Assembly: GCA_028283825.1 (NCBI GenBank)
Contig: JAPWJW010000001.1
Span: 1,054,001 to 1,118,000 of the forward strand
Origin: Azospirillaceae bacterium
GTDB taxonomy: Bacteria > Pseudomonadota > Alphaproteobacteria > Azospirillales > Azospirillaceae
Length of the DNA stretch: 64,000 nucleotides
Direction of reading: 5' to 3'
The position numbers and the translations under genes were made by a program. Positions 36,275 through 47,159 of the stretch are shown piece by piece. A model generated the notes under the pieces. It was not told where the DNA came from. It saw nothing but the letters and a program-made list of their open reading frames with translations, and did no database searches. How positions within the stretch are numbered: position 1 is the first letter of the stretch; each line of letters opens with the position of its first letter.

Positions 36275-38248
36275 ATGAACTCCATTCGGTATACTGGCAT
36301 GACATCCGCCGCACAGCCGGCGAAACGAACGAAGTTCGTCTATAGAATCGTGGCCTTCACGGCCGTATTCGTGGCGCTTGCCTTCAGCGCTCTAGGCTAC
36401 CTCATCTACTCAGTTTCAAGTGATACTTTAACGGCGCAAATCAATACTCAGATCAAGACGACGGGCGAGTCGGCGGCGGACGGCATCCAAAAGTGGTTGA
36501 TGGGCCGCGTCTCGCTGGTGCGGAACCTGGCGGATGAGGTGGCGGTGACCGACCCCGGCCACGTCAAGGATCTGCTGAACGGCCCCACGCTCAGCGGCAT
36601 CTTCAGCCCGGTCTATTACGGCGACAATGCCGGCGTCTTCACCATGTTCCCGGCCCTGGACCTGCCGCCCGGCTACGACCCGCGCCAGCGCGGCTGGTAC
36701 AAGGCGGCGGACGCGGCGCGGCAGACCATCATGACCCAGCCTTATGTCAGCGCCTCGGGCGGCAACCTGGTGCTGACCATCGCCAGCCCGGTGATGAAGG
36801 GCGGCGCCCTGGCCGGCGTGGCCGCCGGCGACCTGGATCTGGTCATGATGAAGACCTTCCTGGCGTCCTTTGACCTGGGCGGCAACGGCCAGGTGTTCCT
36901 GATCGACGGTGACGGCACGGTGCTGGTCCATGCCGACAAGGACCGGGTGATGAAGAAGCTGGCCGACGGGTTCGTCATCCAGGACCATCTGGGCCATGCG
37001 CCGGAACAGGCGGGCGACACCCTCACCTCCTTCTATCCCATCAAGGACCTGCCCTCGGCCAAGTGGTACGTGGGCGTCACCATGGACGCGACCAAGGCCT
37101 TCGGGCCGTTGCGGTCGCTGCGCACCCTGATCCTGGCGGCGACCGCGGCCACGGTGGCGGTGCTGGTGGTTCTGCTGGGGGCGCTGATCTACCGCATGGT
37201 GGCGCGGCCCATCAACCAGATCACCCAGACCATGACGGCGCTGAGCGAGGGGGCGATCGACGTCGCCATGCCGGCCCTGGACCGGCGGGATGAAATCGGC
37301 GCCATGGCCCGCGCGCTGGAAATCTTCAAGCGCAACGCGACGGAGGTCACCACCCTGCACCTGGAACGCACCCAGATACAGGAGGAGACGGAGCGGCAGC
37401 GCCGCGCCGTGGCGGAACGGCTGGCCAATGATTTCGAGGCCAACGTCTCCACCGTCCTGCGGCGGGTGGCGCACAGCAGCGGCCAGGTGGACGCCGAAAG
37501 CAACCATCTGGCGGCGGGGCTGCAGACCGCGCGGCAGAGCAGCGACGCCATCCGCGCCGCGACGGATGAGACCTCCACCAGTGTGGAGACGGTGGCGGTG
37601 GCGGCCGAACAGCTGTCGTCCTCCATCGGCCAGATCGCCACCCGCGTGACCCAGAGTGCCGAGATCGCGACCGATACCGCCACCCGGGCCGAAACCGCCC
37701 GCCGCACCATTGAGCATCTGGCCGGCCAGATGGAAAAGATCACGGAGATCGTGAACCTGATCACCCAGATCGCCAGCCAGACCAACCTGCTGGCGCTGAA
37801 CGCCACCATTGAGGCGGCCCGGGCGGGGGAGGCCGGCAAGGGCTTCGCGGTGGTGGCGTCGGAGGTCAAGAACCTGGCCAACCAGACCGCCAAGGCGACG
37901 GAGGACATCACCGCCCAGATCGAGGCGACGCAACAGGCCAGCGGCCGCGCGGTGGCGGAGGTGCGCTCCATCGCCGAGGTGTCCTTGCGGGCGCAGGAGG
38001 TGGCGGCCGGCATCGCGTCGGCGGTGGAACAGCAGGGGGCGGCGACGCGGGAGATTTCCCAGAACGCCACCATCGTCGCCCGCGGCACCCGCGCCGTCAC
38101 CACCAACATCCACGCCGTCAGCGACGTGGTGGTGGACAGCGCCGACCGCGCCAGCCACGTGCTGGGTACGGCCGGCGAGTTGGCGCTGCAGCTGAAGGCC
38201 CTGGACGAACAGGTCAGCCGCTTCGTCACCGCCGTGCGGGCGGCGTAA
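36275..38248 (+). CDS. Methyl-accepting chemotaxis protein with dCache sensor
   Basis: 657-residue chemoreceptor. TM1 about residues 26-46, a large periplasmic double-Cache domain with the amino-acid-sensor-like segment [15 protein letters not shown]2 about 280-305, HAMP ([16 protein letters not shown]), then the cytoplasmic coiled coil with the signalling tip ([20 protein letters not shown]). No C-terminal CheR/CheB pentapeptide. I prefer ATG 36275, preceded by GAGGGGCG, over 36257. Followed by element copy E and a second receptor; no che operon nearby. Confidence 0.93.
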   Translation: MNSIRYTGMTSAAQPAKRTKFVYRIVAFTAVFVALAFSALGYLIYSVSSDTLTAQINTQIKTTGESAADGIQKWLMGRVSLVRNLADEVAVTDPGHVKDLLNGPTLSGIFSPVYYGDNAGVFTMFPALDLPPGYDPRQRGWYKAADAARQTIMTQPYVSASGGNLVLTIASPVMKGGALAGVAAGDLDLVMMKTFLASFDLGGNGQVFLIDGDGTVLVHADKDRVMKKLADGFVIQDHLGHAPEQAGDTLTSFYPIKDLPSAKWYVGVTMDATKAFGPLRSLRTLILAATAATVAVLVVLLGALIYRMVARPINQITQTMTALSEGAIDVAMPALDRRDEIGAMARALEIFKRNATEVTTLHLERTQIQEETERQRRAVAERLANDFEANVSTVLRRVAHSSGQVDAESNHLAAGLQTARQSSDAIRAATDETSTSVETVAVAAEQLSSSIGQIATRVTQSAEIATDTATRAETARRTIEHLAGQMEKITEIVNLITQIASQTNLLALNATIEAARAGEAGKGFAVVASEVKNLANQTAKATEDITAQIEATQQASGRAVAEVRSIAEVSLRAQEVAAGIASAVEQQGAATREISQNATIVARGTRAVTTNIHAVSDVVVDSADRASHVLGTAGELALQLKALDEQVSRFVTAVRAA

Positions 38249-38257
38249 GGTCAACCC

Positions 38258-38385
38258 ACTGGCATGGGTTCAGCCCATGCCAGTGTAGGCCCCGACTGGG
38301 GCCGCCGGAGTTTTGCGGGAAGCTTAGCGGACTGCAAAACGAGGATCAGCCAAGCGGCCGGGTGGCCGCGCCCGGCGCTTGAGGG
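38258..38385 (+). repeat. Four-hairpin dispersed element, copy E
   Basis: Begins 9 bases after the chemoreceptor stop. Hairpin 1 ACTGGCATGGG/CCCATGCCAGT (38258-38268 with 38274-38284), TGTAGGCCCCGACTGGGGC, the pair GTTTTGC/GCAAAAC (38310-38316 with 38334-38340), the stem GCGGCC-GGGT-GGCCGC and the terminal CGCCCGGCGCTTGAGGG. Confidence 0.88.
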
Positions 38386-38505
38386 ACGGTATGGATCGTT
38401 TCGGAAAAGTTACACGAAGGGTTGTTTTTAAAAGTTAACTTGGGTGCGGCGGGCGATTTGGCACACTCGGTGGCGGTATAGCCTTCCGAATAGGGGTCGC
38501 CGCCT

Positions 38506-40587
38506 GTGCCCATCGTCAAGAACCTGTCCCTGCGGTTGCGCATCGTGCTGCCGCTGCTGGCCGTTACCGTGCTGGGCGTGGCTGGCCTCATCGGTTATGC
38601 GGTCCAGGTGCAGGTCACGGCCAGTGAAGGGGCGGCCCGTCGCCTGATGACGGAGATGGCGGCCAGCCAGTCCCGCCAGATCGTCGGTGTGATTGACGAG
38701 GCGCTGGCCGCTGCCCGCACCGATGCCGCCTGGACCGCGTCCCTGATCAAGGGCGGCGACCTGGATCGCGCCGCCTTTGGCCGGGCCCTGAACCAGATAC
38801 TGCACGCCAACCCCGCCGTCACCGGCGTCTATGCCGGGCTGGAGCCCAACGCCGATGGTGGCGATGCGCGTTACAAGGGCACGGATCTGGGCGACAAGGA
38901 CGGGCGGCTGATGCTGTACGCCTTCCGCCGTCCCGATGGCACGACGGGCGTGGAAACCACCCCCATGACCGGCGATCCGGCGGAGGAGAACTGGTACCAC
39001 CGCCCCCTGCGGGACGGGCGGGAGACGGTGACGCCGCCTTATTTCTATGAGGTCGGCCATACCCAGGTGCTGATGACCACGGTGGTGGCGCCCGTCGTCG
39101 TCGATGGCAAGGCGCTGGGTGTCGCCACCGCCGACCTCAGCTTGAAGCGCATCCAGGCCGATGTGGGGGCGTTGCGCCCGTGGGGCGACGGCTACGCCCT
39201 GCTGTTGTCAGGGGATGGCCAGTGGATCGCCAACCCCGATGCCGCCGTGCTGGGCAAGCCGGCGCAGGCCGGGTGGGCGCGGGGCCTGCTGGCTGCCGTC
39301 GCCGATGGCGGGCCGCATGAGGGGGCCTTCGTCGATCCCGTGACGAAGGCGGAAATGACGGTGGTGATGGTGCCGGTGCATTTCGGCCGGGCGGGCGAGG
39401 TCTGGGGCTTCGCCGTGGCCGCCCCGCGCGCCACCATCCTGGTGGAGGTGTGGGCCACCCGCGACCGGTTGATGGTGGTGGGCGGCCTGGTTTTGGCTGT
39501 GGTCTGCGGCCTGGCGACCCTGATCGGCACCAATCTGTCGCGGCCCTTGCAGGTGATGACGGCGGTCATGGGCCGGCTGGCCGGCGGCGACACCGGGGTG
39601 GCGGTGCCGTCCCGCGACCGGGGGGATGAGATCGGCGCCATGTCGCGCGCCGTCCAGGTGTTCAAGGAACAGTCCATCCACATGGCGGAGATGCGGGAGC
39701 GGCAGCAGGCGCTGGAAGCCCGCGCCGCGGCGGAACGGCGCCAGGCCACCCTGGACGTGGCCGGCAATTTCGAAAGTGAGGTCGCGGGCCTGGTGCGTGC
39801 CTTGGGATCGGCGGTGCGGACCATGACCGGCGTGGCCGACGGCCTGAACCGCACGGCGGCGGCCGTGGTGCGCGAGGCCGACGAGATGCAGGGGGAGGCG
39901 CAGCAGGCCTCCGCCAACGTGCAGACCATCGCCGCCGCCACGGAGGAACTGTCCGCCGCCAGCGATGAGATCGCGTCCCAGGCCGTCCGCGCGGCGGAGA
40001 TCGCGGCCGAGGCGGTGGGCCAGGCGGAACGCAACGGCGACCGCATGCGCCGGCTGGACCAGGCGGCCCAGCGCATTGGCGAGATCGTGGGCATGATCGA
40101 GGCGGTGGCCGGCCAGACCAACCTGCTGGCGCTGAACGCCACCATCGAGGCGGCGCGGGCGGGTCCGGCCGGCAAGGGCTTCGCCGTGGTGGCGGGCGAG
40201 GTCAAGGCGCTGGCGACCCAGACATCCCGGGCCACCGGCGACATCGCCCAGCAGGTGGGGGACGTGCAGACGGCGACGGTGGAGGCGGTGGCCGCCATCG
40301 ATGCCGTCATCGCCACCGTCCGCACCATCAGTGAGATCGCCGGCCGCATCGCCGGCGCGGTGCAGCAGCAGGGGGCGGCCACGCTGGAGATCAGCCGCAA
40401 CATCCAGCAGGTGTCCATGGGAACGGCGGCCGTCAGCCAGCGCATCACTACCGTCAGCGGCGCCATGGCGGCGGCGGGCGACGGCGCTGGCCAGGTGTTG
40501 CAGGCGGCCCAGGACCTGTCGCGGGACACCCAGGGCCTGGACCGGCAGGTGGAAAGTTTCCTGGCTGCCGTCCGCGCCGGTGGCTGA
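38506..40587 (+). CDS. Methyl-accepting chemotaxis protein with dCache sensor
   Basis: 693-residue chemoreceptor, GTG start with AGGGG upstream. TM1 about residues 10-30 ([20 protein letters not shown]), a periplasmic Cache region including [20 protein letters not shown]2 about 322-343, HAMP ([16 protein letters not shown]), then the signalling domain with [20 protein letters not shown] at the tip. The PYF-containing sensor differs from the first receptor, so ligands probably differ. Single gene; no pentapeptide tether. Confidence 0.93.
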   Translation: MPIVKNLSLRLRIVLPLLAVTVLGVAGLIGYAVQVQVTASEGAARRLMTEMAASQSRQIVGVIDEALAAARTDAAWTASLIKGGDLDRAAFGRALNQILHANPAVTGVYAGLEPNADGGDARYKGTDLGDKDGRLMLYAFRRPDGTTGVETTPMTGDPAEENWYHRPLRDGRETVTPPYFYEVGHTQVLMTTVVAPVVVDGKALGVATADLSLKRIQADVGALRPWGDGYALLLSGDGQWIANPDAAVLGKPAQAGWARGLLAAVADGGPHEGAFVDPVTKAEMTVVMVPVHFGRAGEVWGFAVAAPRATILVEVWATRDRLMVVGGLVLAVVCGLATLIGTNLSRPLQVMTAVMGRLAGGDTGVAVPSRDRGDEIGAMSRAVQVFKEQSIHMAEMRERQQALEARAAAERRQATLDVAGNFESEVAGLVRALGSAVRTMTGVADGLNRTAAAVVREADEMQGEAQQASANVQTIAAATEELSAASDEIASQAVRAAEIAAEAVGQAERNGDRMRRLDQAAQRIGEIVGMIEAVAGQTNLLALNATIEAARAGPAGKGFAVVAGEVKALATQTSRATGDIAQQVGDVQTATVEAVAAIDAVIATVRTISEIAGRIAGAVQQQGAATLEISRNIQQVSMGTAAVSQRITTVSGAMAAAGDGAGQVLQAAQDLSRDTQGLDRQVESFLAAVRAGG

Positions 40588-40758
40588 GGCCCCCGGGGTC
40601 GAGGTTCAAAGCGGCCCCATCCGCAGCCCATATATTGGATATGGACGGCGGGCCCCCATCCGGTCCAGGCTGTCGCCAGTGCCGGGAGCGGGGCCTGGCG
40701 TTTCCGTGCGTCCCTTGGGATGCGCCAAAGAACAAAGCAGATGGGACTTCGATCCGAC

Positions 40759-42835
40759 ATGACTTCACGACTGCACCGCGCGGCGCTGGCGCTGGCCCTT
40801 TCCGTCTCCGTGGCACCCTGCGCCCTTGCGGCCAACACCACGCCGGAGGCGGTGGCCCCCACCCGGACCCTGACGGCGCGCGACGCCTTCGCCCTGTCGC
40901 AGGCCAAGGACGTGCAGATCAGCCCGGACGGCAAGCGCATCGCCTATACCCGTTCGTCCGAAGACATCATGACCGACAACGCCCGCAGCGAGGTCTGGCT
41001 GGTGGATGTGGCCAGCGGCCAGCAGACGCCGCTGGGCGTGCCGGGCAGCGGCCGGGCGCGCTGGTCGCCCGACGGCACGCGCCTGGCTTATGTCGCCAAG
41101 GGCCCGGGCGACAAGCCGCAGATCTGGGTGCGCTGGCTTTCCGGCAACAGTGCGGCCATCACGGCCCTGCCGGAGGCGCCGTCCGATATCGCCTGGTCGC
41201 CGGACGGCAAGCAGATCGGCTTCACCATGTTCACGCCGGAGGAGGGCGCCAGCCTGGGCTCTCCCCTGGCCGCCCCTGAGGGCGCCAAGTGGGCCGATCC
41301 CATCAAGGTCATCACCAAGATCAACTACCGTGCCGATGGCGAGGGCGTATGTGCGCCCCGGCTTCAACCACATCTTCGTGGTGCCGTCCGACGGCGGCGC
41401 GCCGCGCCAGCTGACCAACGGCCAGTATGACGACGGCGGCGCCCTGTCGTGGATGCCGGACGGCCACCACATCCTGTTCAACAGCAACCATGGCAAGGAT
41501 TGGGAACGCGATCCGGAGAATTTCGACGTCTTCTCCGTCGACACCACCAGCGGCGCCCTGACCCAGCTGACCACCCGCCACGGCCCGGATGGGGAACCGG
41601 TGGCCTCGCCCGACGGCAAGCTGATCGCCTATGTCGGTTTCGACGACAAGCTGATGGGCTACCAGAACGACGTGCTGTCGGTGATGAACGCCGACGGCAG
41701 CGGCGTGCGGGCCCTGACCGCCAACTTCGATCGCGACCTCGGCAGCCCGCGCTGGGCGGCGGATGGCCGTTCCATCTATGCCACGTACACCGACCGGGGC
41801 GTCACCAAGGTGGCCCGGGTCACCCTGGACGGCAAGGTCACCACCGTGGCGGAAGGTTTGGCGGGCAGTGAGCTGGACCGGCCCTATTCCGGCGGCGGCT
41901 ACAGCGTGTCCAAGGATGGCGTGGTCGCCTTCCCCTGGGGTGACACCACCCGCCCGCCGGACGTCGGCATTTCCAAGGGTCCGGGGGAGCAGAAGCGCCT
42001 GACCGACCTGAACGCCAGCCTGTTCGCCGGCAAGGTGCTGGGCACTGTGGCGCCGCTGCCGGTGAAGTCCTCGGCCGGCGGCCTGGCCATCGACGCCTGG
42101 ATGGTGACGCCGCCGGACTTCAACCCGGCCAGGAAGTACCCGTTGATCCTGGAAATCCACGGCGGGCCCTTCGCCAGCTACGGCCCGGTCTGGTCGACGC
42201 AGGACCAGCTGTACGCCGCCGCCGGCTACATCGTCGTCTATGCCAACCCGCGCGGGTCAACCTCGTATGGCGAGGATTTCGCCGACCAGATCCACCACAA
42301 CTATCCCTCCCAGGATTATGATGACCTGATGAGCGTGGTGGACGCCGCCATCGCCAAGGGATCGGTGGACGCCGATAATCTGTTCGTCACCGGCGGGTCC
42401 GGCGGCGGCGTGCTGACCGCCTGGACCGTGGGCAAGACCGACCGCTTCAAGGCGGCGGTGACGCAGAAGCCGGTGATCAACTGGACCAGCGAGGTCCTGA
42501 CCGTCGACGGCTTCAGCTTCATGGCCAAGTACTGGTTCGGCAAGATGCCGTGGGAGGACCAGGAGCAGTACTGGCGCCGCTCGCCTCTCAGCCTGGTGGG
42601 CAACGTCAAGACGCCCACGGCGGTGATGGTGGGCGAGGAAGATCACCGCACGCCGCCCAGCGAGGCGGAGCAGTACTACGCCGCCCTGCAATTGCGCAGT
42701 ATCCCCACGGCCCTGATCCGCGTGCCGGGCGCCAGCCACGGCGGCCTGGCCGAACGCCCGTCGCAACTGGTGGGCGAGACCAACGCCATCCTGGCCTGGT
42801 TCAAGAAGTACCGGACGGATGTCGAGGCGAAATAG
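40759..42835 (+). pseudogene. S9 prolyl oligopeptidase/acylaminoacyl-peptidase-like, single-base frameshift
   Basis: Exported S9-family serine peptidase, signal peptide SRLHRAALALALSVSV to CALA. The N-terminal beta-propeller (ISPDGKRIAYTR, WSPDGTRLAYVA, WSPDGKQIGFTM) is in one frame up to about 41346 (NYRADGEG). The rest (YVRPGFNHIFVVPSDGG onward) is in the +1 frame. Removing one G at 41347 restores a single frame of about 690 residues. The catalytic triad in the second part is intact: Ser in VTGGSGGG, Asp in GEEDHRTPP and His in PGASHGG. A recent mutation or an assembly error are both possible. The start could instead be 40720 or 40741. Confidence 0.85.
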
Positions 42836-42852
42836 GCCTGCTCAGCGAGCGG

Positions 42853-42898
42853 TACGACGGCTTCAACATGATTGTGGAAGCCGTCGTAATGCCTTTTT
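42853..42898 (+). terminator. Rho-independent terminator after the S9 peptidase
   Basis: Hairpin with arms 42853-42868 and 42873-42888 (one mismatch in 16 pairs; outer 12 bp TACGACGGCTTC/GAAGCCGTCGTA perfect) and a TGAT loop, followed by ATGCCTTTTT. Lies 18 bases after the peptidase stop. Confidence 0.85.
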
Positions 42899-43061
42899 GG
42901 GGGGGCTGACGGCTAGCTTCCTGGGAACAGGGAGCTCGCCGTGTTCAGGCCATCGTGGGAGGTCGATGGGCTTAAAGGGCCTAACACGGCAGATCGTTCT
43001 TGCCCCTTCCTCCTCAGGCCGACGGGCGTGATGTCTTTACTATTGCCGAGAGTCACGCCAC

Positions 43062-43092
43062 CATAACGATAGTTATGTCGGTCACGGGTGAC
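43062..43092. promoter_or_regulatory. Two short palindromes before the beta-helix gene
   Basis: CATAACGATAGTTATG (43062-43077) and GTCACGGGTGAC (43081-43092) are exact dyads just upstream of and overlapping the start region of the low-GC gene. They may be operator sites; no partner regulator can be named. Confidence 0.35.
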
Positions 43093-43096
43093 AAAA

Positions 43097-44820
43097 ATGA
43101 CAATAATTTCTAGAGTATTTCTCGCTATTATTGCGTTGATCTCGCTTTCCGGGGCTGCATTTGCGCAGGGTGTTACCTCGTTCAATGGCCGCACGGGTGC
43201 CGTGGCGCCGCAGACGGGTGATTACGGCATCAGTCAGATTTCGGGGGTTCCCAGCCAGAGCCAAGCCTCGGGTTGGCTGGACAGTGCGTTCTGTGGCACG
43301 GTGGGTTATGTACTCGCCCGTACTACTGGAAGCTGGGTCTGTTCTCGCAACATACCGCTGAACGTGGTGTGGTTTGGGGCCGACGCAGGAGGCGTGGCCG
43401 ACAGTACGACGGCCATTCAAACCGCCATGAATGCCGCGTCTACAATTGGGGCCTGCGTTTATGTTCCCAATGGAACCTATCTTGTCTCCTCCATAACGTG
43501 GCCAGGTCTTTCTTCAACAACGTATCCTTATTTTGCACGCCCATGTTTGTATGGAGATGGCCCAGGCAGTCGTATTCTCCAATTATCTTCCTTCAAGTCG
43601 AACAACGCACTTGTTATTGGGAATGGTACGCTAAATGACAATGGTGATGGTTACGTTCATGATATAGCTATCGAATCACAGGTAAAGAAAGATAGTGGCG
43701 CTTATATTTATGCAAAGGGGGCCGCTCGGCTGAAATTGCAAAATATATATATATGGAAGACAGTAATGCTTGGAATTGCGTCGTCGTGGATGGTGTCGAT
43801 TTTCATGCCTTGTCAAACCTGAAGTGCTACACGCCAGCAGGCGATGCTATATATGCATATGATGGTTTTGATTGTGGATATACACCCATATCAAAAAGCG
43901 TAAATGCACCCACTGCGAGCGGAAGTAACGTAATTCATCTCTCCAGTACGTCCGGAATTTCGGTGGGCATGTCTGTATATGACATCAATGCGGGGCCGAA
44001 TACGGCATTCAGCGGCACTGTTCAAAGTATAGTTACAAACACAAGTGTTACAATGACGGGAAATTGGTCATATCCGAATCCCATTGTCTCCGGCGATACG
44101 CTCGTATTTGGTGCGAGTTGTGGTGGAACTGGACTGGTAATTGACGGCGATACCACGCTGATGGGTGGCTCCAGGTATGGTATTACATTATCCGGTGGTC
44201 TGGGTGGAGTCTATATTTACAGTTTGCACGCATATTCATTCGCCAGTCACGCAATATATGTCGACACTCTTAGTGCGAATGGCATTCCGAATCGTGAAAT
44301 CTTCCTCGGGCAATTTACTGACATCGATTCAAATAAGGGTGCAGGATTATACGTAAATAATAACTCTATAGGCGTTCTTCAGATTAATGGTGCGTGGATT
44401 GGTGCTTCCGGATCTGACGCGGTATTCATTGCGCAACAACATACAACTCAGAATCCTGTTGATACGGGTGCTCTCGTTTACATTGCGAATTCGAGAATCA
44501 GCCAGAGCAACGGAAGTTGCTTGCGCTATGCGGATACCGGGACACTTGTCTTAACAGGAAACGTAATGAGCTGGTGTTACGGGGCCGGGGGTGATGGACT
44601 ATCCGTCACGTCTAATGATAGCAGGCCCAAGATCACGGCTACGGGAAACGTATTCCAGTCCAATAACCACTACGGTGTTTATATATATGGTACGGCTCCA
44701 GCCTCCATGGTCTGGGTTGGCAATCAGTGGAGTGGCAATACTGGAGGGACTCAGGCTGGCATTGTACCGAGCGCCAACGTGTCGTGCATTGGTAATGTTG
44801 GTGGCGGCACGGGCTGTTGA
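43097..44820 (+). pseudogene. Exported pectate-lyase-3/tail-fibre-like beta-helix protein, split at an (AT)6 tract
   Basis: Signal peptide (MTIISRVFLAIIALISLSGA, cleavage near AFA), then a phage-tail-like repeat segment (GVTSFNGRTGAVAPQTGDYG), then the pectate-lyase-3 start WFGADAGGVADSTTAIQTAM with VYVPNGTYLVSS, and a long right-handed beta-helix rich in Gly, Asn and Ser ending GNVGGGTGC. The first frame ends at 43822. The helix continues in another frame from 43753 to 44820. The switch lies at an (AT)6 run, 43743-43754; with two bases fewer, the whole would be one protein of about 573 residues. The gene is visibly AT-rich against its neighbours, a sign of transfer. Possibly phase-variable; enzymatic activity uncertain. 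Confidence 0.75.
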
Positions 44821-44840
44821 CGGCGTCCTAATGGTAAAAA

Positions 44841-44877
44841 AGCCCCGGCTCGGTTGTTCAGGCCGGGGCTGTTTCTT
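44841..44877. terminator. Bidirectional terminator hairpin
   Basis: Perfect 9-bp arms AGCCCCGGC (44841-44849) and GCCGGGGCT (44862-44870), with an A-run before and GTTTCTT after. It sits between the convergent beta-helix gene and MFS gene and can serve both strands. Confidence 0.8.
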
Positions 44878-46100
44878 CAATGGCCGCGCGCAACACCGGT
44901 GCCGGTGCGATGCCCGGCGGGGAAGCCGTGGGGCCGCGCCGTCCAGGCCAGGGCGAGCCCCGCCAGGATCAGTGCCAGCATTGCCCAAGGGAAGGACACG
45001 GGGCCCCAGGCCTGCAACAGCACGCCACCCGCCAGGCCGCCGCCGGCGATGGCGCTGTTCCAGGTGACGACGTTCATCGACAGGGCCACGTCGGCGCCGT
45101 TGCCGGCGCTGTCGGCCAGCGCGGTTTGCAGCAGGGTGGCGGCACCGCCGAAGCTGAGGCCCCAGACGGCCGTGCCGGCATACACCACGGCCGGCGATCC
45201 GCCCCCCAGACCGAAGGCCAGGGCGACCAGGGCGAAGGCGCCCAGGCTGGCCAATACGGCGCCGCGCAAATGACGATCGACCAGGCGGCCGGTGATCCAG
45301 ATGCCCGCCAGGGCCGCGACACCGAACACCAGCAGCACCAAATCCACCCGGTCACCCAGGCCCGCCGGGGCGACGAAGGGCGCGATGTAGGTGTAGAGGA
45401 TGTTGTGCGCCAGCATCCAGGCCATCACCACGCCCAGCACGGGACGCACGCCCGGCGTGGCCAGGACCCGGCGCAGGGCCATCCGGGCGCCCTTGGCCTG
45501 CCCCGGATAGTCGGGCACCGCCAGCAGCACCCAGGCGACCAGGACCAGTGTCAGCAGCGACATGAGGCCGAAGGCCAGGCGCCAGCCCACCAGGGTGCCG
45601 GCCCAGGTGCCGAGCGGCACGCCCAGCGACAGGGCGATGGGCGTGCCCACCATGGCCACCGCCATGGCCCGGCCCTGCTGGTCCGGCCGCACCATGCGGC
45701 GGGCGTAACCGGCCAGCAGGCTCCACGCCAAACCGGCCGACATGCCGGCCCCAAAGCGCGCCGCCAGTGTCAGGACGAAGCTGGGCGACAGGGCGGTGAT
45801 GGAATTGAACACCAGGAAACCGAGGATGGTCATCATCAGCACCGACCGCCGGCGCCACCCCTTCGTGGCGACGGTCAGCGGAATGGCCGCCAGTAGGGAT
45901 CCGGCGGCGTAGGCGGTGATGGTCTGCCCCGCCAGCGATGGTGAGACGCCTAGGCCGGCGGCCATCTGTGGCAGCAATCCGGCGGGCAGGGTTTCGGTGG
46001 CGATGCAGATGAAACCGGTCATCGCCAGGGCTAGCAGGCCGGCCAGGGGCAGGCGGCCTGCCGCCGTTGCGGTCCGGCTACCGGGCGTTCTTGCGTCCAT
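44877..46100 (-). CDS. MFS transporter (AraJ/SotB-like drug or sugar efflux family)
   Basis: 407 residues with 12 predicted TM segments. The N-terminal segment GFICIATETLPAGLLPQMAAGLGVS is typical of the DHA1 AraJ/YdhP/SotB efflux group, with motif A-like residues after TM2 (TKGWRRRSVL) and the motif C region GTPIALSLGVPLGTWAG. Exports sugars or drugs by proton antiport. Divergent from a TetR regulator at 46347, its likely repressor. Confidence 0.92.
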   Translation of the reverse strand: MDARTPGSRTATAAGRLPLAGLLALAMTGFICIATETLPAGLLPQMAAGLGVSPSLAGQTITAYAAGSLLAAIPLTVATKGWRRRSVLMMTILGFLVFNSITALSPSFVLTLAARFGAGMSAGLAWSLLAGYARRMVRPDQQGRAMAVAMVGTPIALSLGVPLGTWAGTLVGWRLAFGLMSLLTLVLVAWVLLAVPDYPGQAKGARMALRRVLATPGVRPVLGVVMAWMLAHNILYTYIAPFVAPAGLGDRVDLVLLVFGVAALAGIWITGRLVDRHLRGAVLASLGAFALVALAFGLGGGSPAVVYAGTAVWGLSFGGAATLLQTALADSAGNGADVALSMNVVTWNSAIAGGGLAGGVLLQAWGPVSFPWAMLALILAGLALAWTARPHGFPAGHRTGTGVARGH

Positions 46101-46114
46101 GATGTTCTATAATC

Positions 46115-46150
46115 CCGCTATATATGGATTGATCGGTCCGTAAATAGCGG
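46115..46150. promoter_or_regulatory. Inverted repeat CCGCTAT-N22-ATAGCGG in MFS/TetR gap
   Basis: Perfect 7-bp arms (46115-46121 and 46144-46150), 14 bases upstream of the MFS start, in the gap shared with the TetR gene. It may be part of the TetR binding region, though the 22-base spacer is long for a single site. Confidence 0.35.
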
Positions 46151-46199
46151 AGCACAGGCATCTTGGCAAGAATTTATGGAACGACTAATCTACAAGTCG

Positions 46200-46326
46200 G
46201 CGACATGGATCATCCATGTCGCGCTAGGACGCGACGGCGTCCGCCGGAGCGTTTTGGGGAGCCGAAGGCGGACTGAAACGCGAGGAAGCCCCAAGCCGCC
46301 GGATGGCGGCGCCCGGGGTTTGAGGG
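46200..46326 (+). repeat. Four-hairpin dispersed element, copy F
   Basis: The only copy not following a same-strand gene: it lies between divergent MFS and TetR genes, pointing to the TetR gene. Hairpin 1 GCGACATGGA/TCCATGTCGC (46200-46209 with 46213-46222), CTAGGACGCGACGGCGTCC, the pair GCGTTT/AAACGC (46249-46254 with 46276-46281), the stem GCCGCC-GGAT-GGCGGC and the terminal GGTTTGAGGG. Confidence 0.85.
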
Positions 46327-46346
46327 CGGCTGTAAGGAGAACACCC

Positions 46347-46958
46347 ATGGCGCGTACGGGACGGCCCCGCGAGTTCGACAGGCAAAAGGCGATCGAGGCG
46401 GCGATGACCCTGTTCTGGGAACAGGGGTATGAGCCGACCTCGCTGGCCCAACTGAAGGACCGCATGGGCGGCATCTCGCCCGCCAGCTTCTATGCCGCCT
46501 TCGGCTCGAAGGAGGCGCTGTTCCGCGAGGCGGTGGCCCGCTACCTGGAGACACACGGGACGGCGACGGCGGCGCTGCACGACCCATCGCTATCGCCCCG
46601 GCAGGCGGTGGAGGGGGCGTTGCGCCGCTCCGCCCGCATGCAGACCGCACTCAGCCACCCGTCCGGCTGTTTGATCGTGCTGGGGGCCAGCAACTGCTCA
46701 CCGGAGAACCGGCATGTGGAACAGGTGCTGGCGGACGAACGGGCGCGCAACCGTCAGGCCATCGCCGGCCATCTCGCCCGTGCCGTGGCCATCGGCGACC
46801 TGCCGCCCACGGCGGACACCGCCACCCTGGCGGCGGTGTTCAACACCTTCCTGCTGGGCCTGTCGTTGCAGGCGCGCGACGGGATGACGGCGGAAAGCCT
46901 GGATGCCGCCGTCACCGGCCTGATGCGCCTGTGGGATGACGCGGCACGCGGCGCCTGA
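46347..46958 (+). CDS. TetR-family transcriptional regulator
   Basis: 203 residues. Starts MARTGRPREFDRQKAIEAAM with HTH LAQLKDRMGGISPASFYAAF, then a helical ligand domain including SGCLIVLGASNCSPEN. This matches the TetR subgroup often found beside MFS exporters and oxidoreductases. ATG 46347 is preceded by AAGGAG; the frame extends to 46176, but that stretch is element copy F, not coding. Likely represses the divergent MFS gene. Confidence 0.92.
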   Translation: MARTGRPREFDRQKAIEAAMTLFWEQGYEPTSLAQLKDRMGGISPASFYAAFGSKEALFREAVARYLETHGTATAALHDPSLSPRQAVEGALRRSARMQTALSHPSGCLIVLGASNCSPENRHVEQVLADERARNRQAIAGHLARAVAIGDLPPTADTATLAAVFNTFLLGLSLQARDGMTAESLDAAVTGLMRLWDDAARGA

Positions 46959-46962
46959 AAGG

Positions 46963-46996
46963 AAAACGCCCTCCCGGTGGACCGGAAGGGCGTTTT
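46963..46996 (+). terminator. Rho-independent terminator after TetR
   Basis: AAAACGCCCT ... AGGGCGTTTT hairpin with an inner CCGGT/ACCGG stem, ending in a T-run, 4 bases after the TetR stop. Confidence 0.85.
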
Positions 46997-47030
46997 ATGC
47001 ATGCGGCATTTGATCGTGACCGCTCAAATG

Positions 47031-47152
47031 CCCCTCAATCGCCGGCGGTCGCATCCGCGACCTTAGGCTTCCTCGTTCCGCCCTGCGGTGCTCACTCCGG
47101 GGCCGGCAGTCGCCGGCCGCCAGCAGCACGAGTCCAAGTCTCGTGCTGCTGG
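47031..47152 (-). repeat. Four-hairpin dispersed element, copy G (diverged)
   Basis: Read on the minus strand, starting 7 bases after the RND permease stop. Hairpin 1 CCAGCAGCACGAG/CTCGTGCTGCTGG (47120-47132 with 47140-47152, 13 bp), stem GGCCGGCGACTGCCGGCC, CCCGGAG, then CGAGGAAGCC, stem GGTCGCGGATGCGACC and the terminal TTGAGGGG. The central GTTTTC-type pair is not conserved here; overall order and end sequences are. Confidence 0.7.
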
Positions 47153-47159
47153 TATAGGC

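Noticed and set aside
46176-46346. N-terminal extension of the TetR frame
   Set aside because: It translates the structured repeat copy F; AAGGAG and the conserved TetR start are at 46347.
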